A program made the translations under genes and the position numbers. From the NCBI GenBank assembly GCA_034430335.1, contig DAOUES010000026.1, positions 1 to 7,522 on the forward strand: a DNA stretch of 7,522 bases, read 5' to 3'. The notes under the pieces are model-generated. The model had not been told where the DNA came from. It saw only the letters and a list, made by a program, of their open reading frames with translations, and did no database searches. The first letter of the stretch is position 1, and each line of letters opens with the position of its first letter. Of the stretch, positions 1 through 4,859 are shown in pieces. The DNA is from JAFGOY01 sp034430335 (GTDB taxonomy: Bacteria; Chloroflexota; Anaerolineae; Aggregatilineales; UBA3940).

Positions 1-419
1 GACCCGTACGCCTGCCGTTCCACGTGTTTCATTGATTCGCTTCGTTACCGACGACTTGTATGCACGGATAATTGCTGACAGTGATCCTTTTGCTATATCG
101 CCATACTGCCTGTGTGTGGTAGCAATTTCGGGCGCAGCGTGCTGCGCCCGTACGACATCCCGGAGAGGAAATCCAATCTCATGACTCATGTCTACCAGCA
201 TAACAATCCCGTGCATATGGTTGGGCATGATGACATATGCATCCAGTTCCACATTCTGCCGCAGTTCAGCCGTTCGCCGCCACTCTGATTCTGCGATTTG
301 ACCGTACTCATTCAGCTGCATCGACCCATCCAGCACTTCGCCGAAGATGCATTGGAACCCGGCGGTATTGATCGTCACGAAGTAGGCCCCCGCGTGGGTG
401 TAATCCCACTCCCTTAGGG
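1..419 (-). pseudogene. RAYT-type Y1 transposase, N-terminally truncated and running off the left edge
   Basis: Reading the minus strand from about 419 down to 1 gives an open frame beginning ALREWDYTHAGAYFVTINTA and continuing through QLNEYG, NVELDAYVIMPNHMHGIV and AIIRAYKSSVTKRIN. These are hallmarks of REP-associated tyrosine transposases (Y1_Tnp fold). The HMH in MPNHMHG is the HUH metal-binding motif. Such enzymes are single-strand DNA transposases related to IS200/IS605 TnpA. The C-terminal part lies outside the window. Relatives usually have about ten more residues (R-R-S-I-R-L-like) before the E-x-D-Y segment. Here that stretch is replaced by the inverted-repeat element starting at 417, and the frame runs into stop codons inside it with no ATG, GTG or TTG start. 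I therefore read it as a decayed fragment. The family call is firm, and the pseudogene call is fairly firm because no start exists. Confidence 0.8.
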
Positions 420-526
420 CCTGTAAAAATATAACTTCCCGAACAGAGTTGGGGCCGCTTGATCGAACGTGCTGCTGTATTGAACAACCCTGCTGACGTG
501 TCGGGAACTTGTTCTTTTACGGACCC
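417..526. mobile_element. 110-bp MITE-like element with terminal inverted repeats and TA flanks
   Basis: The left end starts GGGCCTGTAAAAATATAACT, and the right end read on the minus strand starts GGGTCCGTAAAAGAACAAGT. Both continue into TTCCCGA, giving imperfect inverted repeats of about 27 bp. The dinucleotide TA sits directly outside both ends (415-416 and 527-528), as expected for an element that duplicates TA on insertion. The roughly 55-bp interior has no coding capacity. It is best read as a miniature element mobilised in trans by an IS transposase encoded elsewhere. I cannot name the parent IS family from memory with confidence. It abuts the RAYT fragment on the left and the intron remnant on the right. 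Confidence 0.65.
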
Positions 527-707
527 TAAGTGCCGAGAGGCATAAGGTTACGGAGCTTCCATAGTAGTCCGAGATGGGGAAAGCCCATTACATGGCGAAG
601 GGAAGCAGGTCATTCAAACGTGGGGAGATATCTTGACAAGCGAAATGCTCTTAGCAGATAAATACCTGCACGTTGTTCAACAGTACAGTGAATGAAGAAT
701 GACTGGA

Positions 708-742
708 GAGCTGCGGTGCGGTGAAAGCCGCACACCCGGTTC
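708..742 (+). ncRNA. Group II intron domain V
   Basis: The 35-base hairpin begins GAGCTG and ends CGGTTC. Its distal stem GTGCGGT/GCCGCAC is capped by a GAAA tetraloop, and a two-to-three-base bulge sits between the lower and upper helices. This is the canonical layout of domain V, the catalytic core of group II introns, with the AGC triad at 709-711. Any protein-coding start placed at 699 would read straight through this ribozyme element. Confidence 0.8.
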
Positions 743-749
743 GGAGGGG

Positions 750-788
750 GGCAGTTGGAAACACAGGTTATGCTGTGCACCGGCTGCC
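750..788 (+). ncRNA. Group II intron domain VI-like hairpin
   Basis: GGCAGTTGG (750-758) pairs with CCGGCTGCC (780-788), using two G-U pairs, and an inner CACAG/CTGTG helix follows. It comes directly after domain V and a G-run, and is followed by TACCCTAC, typical of bacterial intron 3' ends. Domain VI normally holds the branch-point adenosine; I did not identify that base confidently. Confidence 0.6.
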
Positions 789-845
789 TACCCTACTTCC
801 GACATGACCCCCTCAACGTCTCAACGAACACAAATCCCTCGTTTG

Positions 846-854
846 TGGCATAAT
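846..854 (+). promoter_or_regulatory. Extended -10 promoter for hicAB, predicting a leaderless mRNA
   Basis: TGG followed by CATAAT matches the extended -10 pattern TGnTATAAT with one mismatch. It ends six bases before the hicA ATG at 861, so transcription would begin at or next to the start codon. No Shine-Dalgarno sequence lies before that ATG. A -35 match is poor (CGAACA at 825-830). Confidence 0.5.
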
Positions 855-860
855 ACAGAT

Positions 861-1127
861 ATGACCAGGAAAGCAAAGCTGTACGCACTCACCAGAAACA
901 GCCAGAAAAATGTACGCTTTAAGGATTTCTGTGCGTTAATGACTGCCTTCGGGTTCGTGCTGGTACGGGTACGTGGATCACACCACTTGTACCAGCATGA
1001 CCAAGTTGAAGACGTGATGAATGTTCAACCAACAAAAAATGATCTGGCAAAAGCCTATCAAGTACGGCAGTTTCTGAAACTGGTTGAGGCTTATGAACTA
1101 CAGTTGGATGATGTCAAGGGTGAATAA
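861..1127 (+). CDS. hicA: HicA-family toxin (mRNA interferase)
   Basis: This 88-residue protein matches the HicA fold, a small double-stranded-RNA-binding-like domain that cleaves mRNA when free of HicB. The signature is FKDFCALMTAFGF at residues 20-32, then VRGSHHLYQH around residues 37-46. That segment contains the conserved G-S-H-H, whose first histidine (H41) is the expected catalytic residue. The C-terminal QVRQFLKLVEAY is also typical of this subgroup. I chose the ATG at 861 because a longer in-frame start at 699 would run through the intron ribozyme, and homologues begin with M-T-R/M-S-K just before KLY. An extended -10 element lies six bases upstream, suggesting leaderless translation. 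hicB follows after one base, so the pair is an operon. Confidence 0.88.
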   Translation: MTRKAKLYALTRNSQKNVRFKDFCALMTAFGFVLVRVRGSHHLYQHDQVEDVMNVQPTKNDLAKAYQVRQFLKLVEAYELQLDDVKGE

Positions 1128-1128
1128 G

Positions 1129-1359
1129 ATGAGCAGTGAGCAGCGATATCCCTACCATATCAATATTTTCTTCGACCCGGAAGACGGCGACTATATCGCC
1201 GATGTCCCTGATTTTAAGTATGTCTCGGCCTTCGGTGATACCCCTCAGGAAGCCCTGCGCGAAGTGCTCGTTGCGCTTGAGATGACCATAGAAGTTTACA
1301 AAGAACAGGGAAAGCCCCTGCCGGAAGCTCGTTATCGCCCGGCTTATATGACCGGCTGA
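1129..1359 (+). CDS. hicB: HicB-family antitoxin
   Basis: This 76-residue protein has the HicB partial RNase-H-like fold: FDPEDGDYIADVPDF at residues 15-29, then SAFGDTPQEALREVLVALEMTIE, the usual helix after the sheet. HicB binds and neutralises HicA. The ATG at 1129 is one base after the hicA stop and is preceded by AAGGGTG within the end of hicA, so it is preferred over an upstream in-frame ATG at 1084 that would overlap hicA by 44 bases. The protein ends soon after the HicB core (RYRPAYMTG) and shows no C-terminal helix-turn-helix or ribbon-helix-helix domain. Some HicB proteins are naturally this short. If so, autoregulation by DNA binding would need another protein. The usual G-C after VPDLP is replaced by KYVSAFG. 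Confidence 0.85.
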   Translation: MSSEQRYPYHINIFFDPEDGDYIADVPDFKYVSAFGDTPQEALREVLVALEMTIEVYKEQGKPLPEARYRPAYMTG

Positions 1360-1695
1360 CCGGGTTGTCTCCGGGTTACTCCGCCTCGCCAAGAAAGCTG
1401 GCGTCAGCGACGAAGAGCTGGATGCGATCAGGACACTGCTCGCCTGGGCACCAGATAGTGGAGATGAAATGCCCGGAACGGGAGGGGCCAGGAAGCTGCG
1501 TGTGCCACTTGAGGAAAGGGCAAAAGTGGCGGATACCGGGTGATCACCTTTTACAGCGGCCAGGATATCCCGGTGTTTCTACTTGACATCTATGCCAAAA
1601 GTGAGCGGATTGATCTAACTCAAGGTGAAAAGAACATCTTGAAGGAACTGTTGAAAGAACTGGTGGAGACTTACAGGAGACAGGAAGATGAGTGA
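1352..1695 (+). pseudogene. HigB/RelE-like toxin, frameshifted and lacking a start codon
   Basis: Two frames together spell one toxin. Frame 1 (1352-1516) reads LLRLAKKAGVSDEELDAIRT and continues to GDEMPGTGGARKLRVPLE. Frame 2 (from about 1516) continues GKSGGYRVITFY, VFLLDIYAKSERIDLTQGEK, LLKELVETYR. This order (GTGG-x-RKLR, then G-GGYRVI-Y, then a DIYAKSE tail) is that of HigB/RelE-type mRNA interferases. The frame changes by -1 at GAGGAAAGGG (1511-1520). Restoring one G there gives LEGKGKSGGYRVI, so a single-base deletion explains it. There is also no usable start codon: an in-frame TGA lies at 1349-1351 and no ATG, GTG or TTG precedes the conserved part, so the first residues are lost too. 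The end overlaps the antitoxin start by eight bases, the usual higBA arrangement. A programmed -1 shift is unlikely given the missing start. Confidence 0.8.
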
Positions 1696-2023
1696 TGCCG
1701 GAAAGCGCCTGATTGAGAGAGCACAACAGGCCCTGGCATTTGCCAGAGGAACGGCAGATATCGAGGATTACCGGGTGCACATCCCCGAAGAGATTGATGT
1801 CAGGAAAATCCATGAATCACTGGGGATGAGCCAGTCAGAATTCGCGGCGTATTTCGGGTTCAGTGTGCGCACCCTGCAAGAATGGGTGCAGGGGCGGAGC
1901 AGTCCACGTGGGGTAGCGAAGAATTTCCTGATTCTTCTGCAGCGAGAACCTGAACTGGTACGGAATGTGCTGGTTGCTGCCGACATCCCCCCTGAAACCC
2001 AGAAGTCAACGCCCCCCCGCTAA
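1688..2023 (+). CDS. XRE-family HTH antitoxin (HigA/NadS-like), partner toxin broken
   Basis: This 111-residue protein has a helix-turn-helix at about residues 45-70 (LGMSQSEFAAYFGFSVRTLQ, then EWVQGR), preceded by the IDVRKIHES lead-in and followed by PRGVAKNFLILLQREPELV. This is the layout of HigA/NadS antitoxins encoded downstream of HigB/RelE toxins. It would bind the module's own promoter and neutralise the toxin. The ATG at 1688 overlaps the toxin's end and has AGGAGA (1675-1680) at good spacing. Since the upstream toxin frame is broken, this antitoxin is probably orphaned. It may persist because it still silences related toxins, or as residue of recent decay. The reading frame itself looks intact. 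Confidence 0.85.
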   Translation: MSDAGKRLIERAQQALAFARGTADIEDYRVHIPEEIDVRKIHESLGMSQSEFAAYFGFSVRTLQEWVQGRSSPRGVAKNFLILLQREPELVRNVLVAADIPPETQKSTPPR

Positions 2024-2054
2024 AGCAGGGGTAAACCGCTCACAGCAAAAACGT

Positions 2055-2073
2055 TTCTGACTGATCAGAAACA
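2055..2073. repeat. 19-bp direct repeat, left copy, forming a hairpin
   Basis: TTCTGACTGATCAGAAACA here is identical to 2833-2851, on the other side of the RHH-PIN module. With the preceding GT it forms an 8-bp stem GTTTCTGA/TCAGAAAC with a CTGA loop. The copy also ends in SD-stop when read in the same way as the PIN gene's end, so it may be a leftover 3' end of a related gene. Confidence 0.75.
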
Positions 2074-2125
2074 GTTTTCCGATGATCCCCCGCAGCCCGA
2101 CGTGAATCGTGGATCAAGCGGCAGC

Positions 2126-2154
2126 TTGACTGCCGTACAGAACGCCGGTATCAT
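2126..2154 (+). promoter_or_regulatory. Sigma70-type promoter of the RHH-PIN module
   Basis: TTGACT (2126-2131), a 17-base spacer and TATCAT (2149-2154) make a near-consensus promoter upstream of the antitoxin ATG at 2176. Confidence 0.7.
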
Positions 2155-2162
2155 GTACGGCA
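2131..2162. promoter_or_regulatory. Inverted-repeat operator over the RHH-PIN promoter
   Basis: TGCCGTAC (2131-2138) and GTACGGCA (2155-2162) are perfect 8-bp inverted repeats with centres 24 bp apart. They flank the spacer and -10 element on both sides. Ribbon-helix-helix antitoxins usually repress their own operon by binding such repeats at the promoter, so this is a likely autoregulatory site. Confidence 0.6.
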
Positions 2163-2163
2163 T

Positions 2164-2170
2164 AAGGAGG
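2164..2170 (+). promoter_or_regulatory. Strong ribosome-binding site
   Basis: AAGGAGG lies five bases before the ATG at 2176, a near-perfect Shine-Dalgarno sequence. It fixes the antitoxin start and suggests that antitoxin is made in excess. Confidence 0.75.
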
Positions 2171-2175
2171 GCCAC

Positions 2176-2418
2176 ATGGATACAAAATTGACGGTGCGGG
2201 TGCCGCGCAGCCTGCTGGAAAATGCCAAGCTTTACGCCAAAGCCAACAATACAACATTGACCGCGCTGATATCCGGCTATCTCGAGCGCATCCCCACCGA
2301 GCCGGGACCGCTTGATAAAGCCCCCATAGTCCGCCGGATCACCGGTTTGCTTTCCCCGGAGGTATCCGAAGACGATTACAAAAAGCATCTAGAGGAAAAG
2401 TATGGCGGGCAGCGATAA
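2176..2418 (+). CDS. Ribbon-helix-helix antitoxin (DUF6364/CopG-like) of the PIN module
   Basis: This 80-residue protein starts MDTKLTVRVPRSLLENAKLY, a beta strand followed by the first helix of a ribbon-helix-helix DNA-binding fold. ANNTTLTALISGYLERI is the second helix (residues about 28-44). The C-terminal part (PIVRRITGLLSPEVSEDDYK, then KHLEEKYG) is a polar tail expected to wrap the toxin. RHH antitoxins of this type (VapB-like, DUF6364) accompany PIN-domain nucleases. The start is fixed by the AAGGAGG site. The toxin gene begins inside its last codons (17-base overlap), so translation is coupled. The promoter carries a perfect inverted repeat suited to self-repression. Confidence 0.82.
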   Translation: MDTKLTVRVPRSLLENAKLYAKANNTTLTALISGYLERIPTEPGPLDKAPIVRRITGLLSPEVSEDDYKKHLEEKYGGQR

Positions 2419-2842
2419 ACTGAGCGTGCTGTTCGATCTGAACATCATCCTGGATGTGTTTCAAAACCGCGAAGGATTCTACGAGTTTTCCGCCGAGCTG
2501 CTGGCATGCGCCGAAACAGGCGACATCCAGGGCTGGCTGGCGGCTCATTCGGTGACCACCCTGTTTTACCTGATCGCCAAAGACCGGTCACCGGAACAGG
2601 CAAGCGTGACACTCACCAGCCTGCTGCAATTTCTCAAGATTGCGCCGGTAGACCAGGATACCATCGAGCAGGCGTTGAACCTGCCTTACCGGGATTACGA
2701 GGACGCCGTCCAGGTGGTCGCTGCGCTGCGAATCCGCGCCGACTACCTGCTGACCCGAAACGTACGCGATTTTGAACCCGCCCCGCTGCCCGTCGTCCAG
2801 CCCGCCGAACTGCTGGCGATTCTCAAAATGACTTCTGACTGA
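2402..2842 (+). CDS. PIN-domain ribonuclease toxin (VapC-like)
   Basis: This 146-residue protein has a PIN nuclease layout. VLFDLNIILDVF (residues 9-20) is the first strand with acidic D12 and D18. SVTTLFYLIAK (50-60) is the second conserved block. YRDYEDAVQVVAAL (96-109) carries the acidic D98, E100 and D101. ADYLLTRNVRDFEPAPLPVV (113-132) is the classic T-R-N-x-x-D-F signature, with D123. These acids coordinate metal ions for RNA cleavage; VapC toxins typically cut tRNA or rRNA. The second block lacks the glutamate seen in many VapCs, as is common in this PIN subgroup. The ATG at 2402 overlaps the antitoxin and is preceded by GAGGAAAAG. The stop codon lies within the right copy of the 19-bp direct repeat. 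Confidence 0.87.
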   Translation: MAGSDKLSVLFDLNIILDVFQNREGFYEFSAELLACAETGDIQGWLAAHSVTTLFYLIAKDRSPEQASVTLTSLLQFLKIAPVDQDTIEQALNLPYRDYEDAVQVVAALRIRADYLLTRNVRDFEPAPLPVVQPAELLAILKMTSD

Positions 2843-2851
2843 TCAGAAACA
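2833..2851. repeat. 19-bp direct repeat, right copy
   Basis: Identical to 2055-2073. It overlaps the stop codon of the PIN toxin (TGA 2840-2842). Together the copies bracket the RHH-PIN module with a 778-bp period. TTCTGA-CTGA-TCAGAA can fold as a hairpin, but no T-tract follows, so a classical terminator is not supported. Confidence 0.75.
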
Positions 2852-2887
2852 CTCACGGACGTTCATAATCTACAGACAACAAAGTCT

Positions 2888-2896
2888 TGTTATAAT
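2888..2896 (+). promoter_or_regulatory. Extended -10 promoter of the RelBE-like module
   Basis: TGT followed by TATAAT is a perfect extended -10 element 32 bases before the antitoxin ATG at 2929. No good -35 hexamer is visible, as is usual for extended -10 promoters. Confidence 0.6.
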
Positions 2897-2928
2897 CAAG
2901 GTGATTGTTAGAGGCGAAAGGATCGACC

Positions 2929-3159
2929 ATGCAGACCCCGGCTGTGACGACCATCATCAAGATGCTGGAAACGCTCCCTGAGACCGCACAAAACCAGGTT
3001 GTAGATCATCTGCGGGAGTACATCGCTGTGATGCGGGACGAGGCGCTATGGGACAGCCAGTTTGCCAACAGCCAGGATAAGCTGGCCGATGCCGCTCGTC
3101 GCGCCAGGCAGGAAATCGCCGATGGGCAGGCCAGGCCGATGGATTATGACACCTTATGA
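2929..3159 (+). CDS. RelB-like antitoxin
   Basis: This 76-residue protein is mostly helical: TTIIKMLETLPETAQNQVVD, HLREYIAVMRDEALWDSQFA, and a C-terminal segment LADAARRARQEIADGQARPM ending DYDTL. Proteins of this kind, common in cyanobacteria and Chloroflexota, sit directly upstream of RelE/ParE-type toxins and act as their antitoxin, with the basic-acidic tail binding the toxin. I chose the ATG at 2929, preceded by AAAGGA (2917-2922), over an in-frame TTG at 2905. Homologues start close to the Q-T-P segment, and the ATG has better spacing. The next gene overlaps its stop by four bases (ATGA). No classical ribbon-helix-helix is obvious. Confidence 0.78.
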   Translation: MQTPAVTTIIKMLETLPETAQNQVVDHLREYIAVMRDEALWDSQFANSQDKLADAARRARQEIADGQARPMDYDTL

Positions 3160-3419
3160 AATCGGAAACCCTCCCCTCCTTCTGGGAGTTATATCAATCG
3201 CTTGAAGCCAAAACACGGCAGCGGGTAAGAAAAGCCTATCAGTTGTGGGCGCAAGATCCGTTTCACCCATCATTACATTTTAAGTGTATACGGGCTAAGG
3301 AAAATATCTGGTCGATCAGGATATCTCGCAGCTACCGAGCACTGGGAATCTGGGAAAACGAAACCATCACGTGGTTTTGGATTGGGAATCATGATGACTG
3401 TGAACGCCAGTTTTCATAG
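3156..3419 (+). CDS. RelE/ParE-family toxin
   Basis: This 87-residue protein has the RelE/ParE superfamily order. Two helices come first (SFWELYQSLEAKTRQRVRKA), followed by YQLWAQDPFHPSLHFKCIRA at residues 28-47. The central strands are IWSIRISRSYRALGIWE (51-67), with the conserved basic and tyrosine residues R55, R58, Y60 and R61. The final strand is ITWFWIGNHDDCERQF. The W-F-W-I-G-x-H-x-x-Y/C-E ending is characteristic of the subgroup that follows this RelB-like antitoxin. Whether it cleaves mRNA at the ribosome (RelE) or blocks gyrase (ParE) cannot be told from sequence alone. Translation is probably coupled, because the start overlaps the antitoxin stop (ATGA) and no separate ribosome-binding site is visible. 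Confidence 0.83.
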   Translation: MKSETLPSFWELYQSLEAKTRQRVRKAYQLWAQDPFHPSLHFKCIRAKENIWSIRISRSYRALGIWENETITWFWIGNHDDCERQFS

Positions 3420-3465
3420 GAACCCTTCCGGCTGCCGCGCGCTCGCGCTGCATCACATGACGATG

Positions 3466-3493
3466 TATAATCATGATGTTACGTTATGATGTT
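3466..3493 (+). promoter_or_regulatory. -10 box and repeated ATGATGTT motifs before the RHH-mazF module
   Basis: TATAAT at 3466-3471 is a consensus -10 lacking a clear -35. Two copies of ATGATGTT (3473-3480 and 3486-3493) follow 13 bp apart, where a ribbon-helix-helix repressor would block initiation. The operator reading is tentative. Confidence 0.45.
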
Positions 3494-3509
3494 CGCCGGA
3501 GACAGCCCT

Positions 3510-3749
3510 ATGCAGCGCACCCAGATTATGCTCGAGCCGGAGCAGCACAAGGCCCTCACCGAGCTGGCCCGCAACCAGAACCGGAGTCTTTCGGATTTGA
3601 TCCGGGAAATGCTGCGCGATCAGCTTGAGCGCAGCCGGCAGAAAGAGCTTGCCCGCGCAGCGCAGGCCCTCCTGCCCGACTACGAATCTGATCCCGAACT
3701 CACCGCCTTCACCGCCATCGACGGAGACAGCTTCCATGCGGAAGGGTGA
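3510..3749 (+). CDS. Ribbon-helix-helix antitoxin of the MazF module
   Basis: This 79-residue protein begins QRTQIMLEPEQHKALTELAR, then NRSLSDLIREMLRDQLERSR, a textbook ribbon-helix-helix: strand at residues 2-8, helix at 9-21, and a second helix opened by the S-x-S-D/E-L motif. The rest (LLPDYESDPELTAFTAIDGD, then FHAEG) is acidic and probably occupies the MazF groove. The ATG at 3510 has GGAG (3498-3501) at proper spacing. In-frame ATGs at 3486 and 3489 would lie before that site and inside the presumed promoter repeats, so they are not preferred. The toxin start lies inside this gene (14-base overlap). It likely represses its own operon through repeats downstream of the -10 box. Confidence 0.83.
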   Translation: MQRTQIMLEPEQHKALTELARNQNRSLSDLIREMLRDQLERSRQKELARAAQALLPDYESDPELTAFTAIDGDSFHAEG

Positions 3750-4074
3750 AATCTGGCTGATCAGCTTCGATCCGACCGTCGGCGCGGAAATACAGAAGAC
3801 ACGCCCGGGGATAATCGTAAGCGAGGATGCTGTCGGCGTCCTGCCGCTGCGGGTGATTGTTCCCCTCACCGAGTGGAAAGACCGCTATGCCGCTGCCCCC
3901 TGGATGATCCGCATAGACCCGGACGGCGAAAACGGCCTGAAAAAATCTTCTTCGGCAGACACCTTCCAGATTCGTTCCGTATCGACGGCCCGGTTTGTCG
4001 AGTGCACCGGGCGGGTATCACCGGCCATACTCGCCGAAGTGCTGGAGGGGATCAAGGTCGTCACCGGCATCTGA
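3736..4074 (+). CDS. mazF: MazF/PemK-family mRNA interferase toxin
   Basis: This 112-residue protein carries the MazF/PemK fold. RKGEIWLISFDPTVGAEIQK (residues 2-21) continues into TRPGIIVSED, and VIVPLTEW, NGLKKSSSADTFQIRSVST and FVECTGRVSP follow in the family order. The basic residue in the K-T-R-P loop and the serine or threonine after the VPLT region are the usual RNA-cleavage site. MazF toxins cut single-stranded mRNA at short sequences. I chose the ATG at 3736 because homologues begin with M-R/K-R/K-G-E-I-W. The frame can be opened earlier at 3625, but that would overlap the antitoxin for most of its length. GGAG at 3723-3726 lies before the start. The gene converges with hepT, with a minus-strand terminator between them. 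Confidence 0.88.
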   Translation: MRKGEIWLISFDPTVGAEIQKTRPGIIVSEDAVGVLPLRVIVPLTEWKDRYAAAPWMIRIDPDGENGLKKSSSADTFQIRSVSTARFVECTGRVSPAILAEVLEGIKVVTGI

Positions 4075-4090
4075 ATCTCAAACCGTCCAC

Positions 4091-4126
4091 GAATCAAAAA
4101 CCCCCGGCGGTTGTCGGTGGGGGCTT
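4091..4126 (-). terminator. Intrinsic terminator downstream of hepT, left copy of a duplicated element
   Basis: Read on the minus strand it is a hairpin with a GC stem (CCCCC/GGGGG plus inner pairs) followed directly by TTTTTG, so it stops transcription of mntA-hepT. It is nearly identical (about 34 of 37 positions) to 4953-4989. On the plus strand no T-run follows, so it would serve mazF poorly. Confidence 0.7.
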
Positions 4127-4202
4127 CCGACATCTCCCTCCAGCAAATCAGGCAGGGCAAGGTGAGCATCTTGTGAGGGCACAGGGAAGGGACTGCTGAG
4201 CG

Positions 4203-4556
4203 TTAAGCGTTTTTCTCAGCAAGCATGGCATCAAGCTGAGGCACCAGCGACGGTACACTTTTGGTGGCGGTCTTCCACAGAATAGCATCGTCGAGAGCAT
4301 GGTACGCATGGAAAAGATAATTACGCATGCTGATGATGTCACGCCAGGGCACATTTGGGTGGACTTCGCGCCATTCGTCCGAGATGCGAGAAGCGGCTTC
4401 GCCAATGATACCTATTGACATCATCAGGGCACGGCGCAGCATGATATCGGTGCCCAGATCGGCGTACTTTGCACCCTGGGTAAAGAGCAGCACCTCGTCG
4501 CAGGCTTCACGCATATGCTGCAAGCGCAGCCGGTCATCGTCACGCGGCACGGTCAT
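4203..4556 (-). CDS. hepT: HepT-family toxin of the MntA-HepT system
   Basis: This 117-residue, largely helical protein matches HepT (formerly DUF86). LRLQHMREACDEVLLFTQG forms the first helix, RALMMSIGIIGEAASRISDE (residues 42-61) is the conserved second block, and VPWRDIISMRNYLFHAYHAL (69-88) holds the R-x4-H-x-Y motif (R78, H83, Y85). HEPN-fold HepT acts as a ribonuclease when not neutralised; MntA inactivates it by adding AMP to the tyrosine of this motif. The motif is complete, so the protein is probably functional. Its start overlaps the end of mntA by 17 bases, so the two are co-translated from the minus strand. A terminator follows at 4126-4091. Confidence 0.9.
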   Translation of the reverse strand: MTVPRDDDRLRLQHMREACDEVLLFTQGAKYADLGTDIMLRRALMMSIGIIGEAASRISDEWREVHPNVPWRDIISMRNYLFHAYHALDDAILWKTATKSVPSLVPQLDAMLAEKNA

Positions 4557-4842
4557 AGATCACCTGCGCCTGGGCGAGAACATCGGCGCGGATATGCTTG
4601 CTGAGGCCGCCGGGCGTGGTCATATCGACCGGGTAGCCGAGAATGGCGGCTAACTCATCTGCCATAGCAAAAAACTCCCAGCCCGGCGTCTGCCCTGCCT
4701 CGAACTCGACCAGCACGTCGACGTCGCTGTCCGGGCCGAAATCGTCACGCAGCACTGAACCGAACAGCGATAGCCGCCGGATATGGTGCCTGCGGCAGAA
4801 AGCCTGTATCTGGCTGTGAGAAAGCTGTATCCTGGTTACCAT
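4540..4842 (-). CDS. mntA: MntA-family minimal nucleotidyltransferase antitoxin
   Basis: This 100-residue protein has the minimal nucleotidyltransferase (MNT) motif G-S-x10-D-x-D within RLSLFGSVLRDDFGPDSDVD (G28, S29, D40, D42). A later carboxylate probably comes from YPVDMTT (D73). MntA transfers AMP from ATP to the R-x4-H-x-Y tyrosine of HepT and so disarms it. The active-site residues are all present. I chose the ATG at 4842 because homologues start just before the helix ahead of the HHIRRLSLFGS strand. The in-frame extension up to 4959 would add 39 residues of low-quality sequence and cross the promoter. TATAAT lies seven bases before this ATG with no ribosome-binding site, which suggests a leaderless mRNA. 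hepT overlaps its 3' end. Confidence 0.9.
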   Translation of the reverse strand: MVTRIQLSHSQIQAFCRRHHIRRLSLFGSVLRDDFGPDSDVDVLVEFEAGQTPGWEFFAMADELAAILGYPVDMTTPGGLSKHIRADVLAQAQVIYDRAA

Positions 4843-4849
4843 GCGAATT

Positions 4850-4855
4850 ATTATA
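4850..4855 (-). promoter_or_regulatory. -10 box of mntA-hepT, predicting a leaderless mRNA
   Basis: On the minus strand a perfect TATAAT ends seven bases before the mntA ATG at 4842. No Shine-Dalgarno sequence lies between, and no convincing -35 hexamer is seen. Confidence 0.5.
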
Positions 4856-4859
4856 ACCC

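Larger units (their letters stand above)
531..796 (+). ncRNA. 3' part of a group II intron (ORF-less, 5'-truncated)
   Basis: The 3' end carries group II intron ribozyme structure (domains V and VI, listed separately). Upstream, 531-700 is rich in short GNRA-like hairpins, for example TGCC-GAGA-GGCA at 531-542 and ATGGG-GAAAG-CCCAT at 574-588. It also resembles the sequence that precedes the intron-encoded reverse transcriptase in bacterial introns, with a frame reading VVRDGESPLHGEG. No reverse transcriptase/maturase frame is present and the stretch is too short for domains I-IV, so this is a deletion derivative or remnant. The 3' boundary is predicted near 796, after CTACCCTAC. The 5' boundary is uncertain, because the MITE-like element abuts it. 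Confidence 0.6.

Noticed and set aside
699..860. N-terminal extension of hicA from an ATG at 699
   Set aside because: It would read through group II intron domains V and VI, and HicA homologues start at the residue encoded at 861.
1511..1525. Programmed -1 ribosomal frameshift in the HigB-like toxin
   Set aside because: No X-XXY-YYZ slippery heptamer and no start codon for the upstream frame; decay is simpler.
2011..2031. Hairpin around the XRE antitoxin stop (CCCC...GC-TAAA-GC...GGGG) as a terminator or IS200/IS605 end
   Set aside because: Only a short imperfect stem, with no T-run after it and no partner end nearby.
3625..3735. Longer start for mazF
   Set aside because: The extension is the shifted frame of the antitoxin gene and has no similarity to MazF; the family starts at the ATG at 3736.
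3753..3764. CTGATCAG palindromes in mazF and elsewhere as further copies of the 19-bp repeat
   Set aside because: Only the 8-bp core recurs, inside coding sequence, and this is expected by chance.
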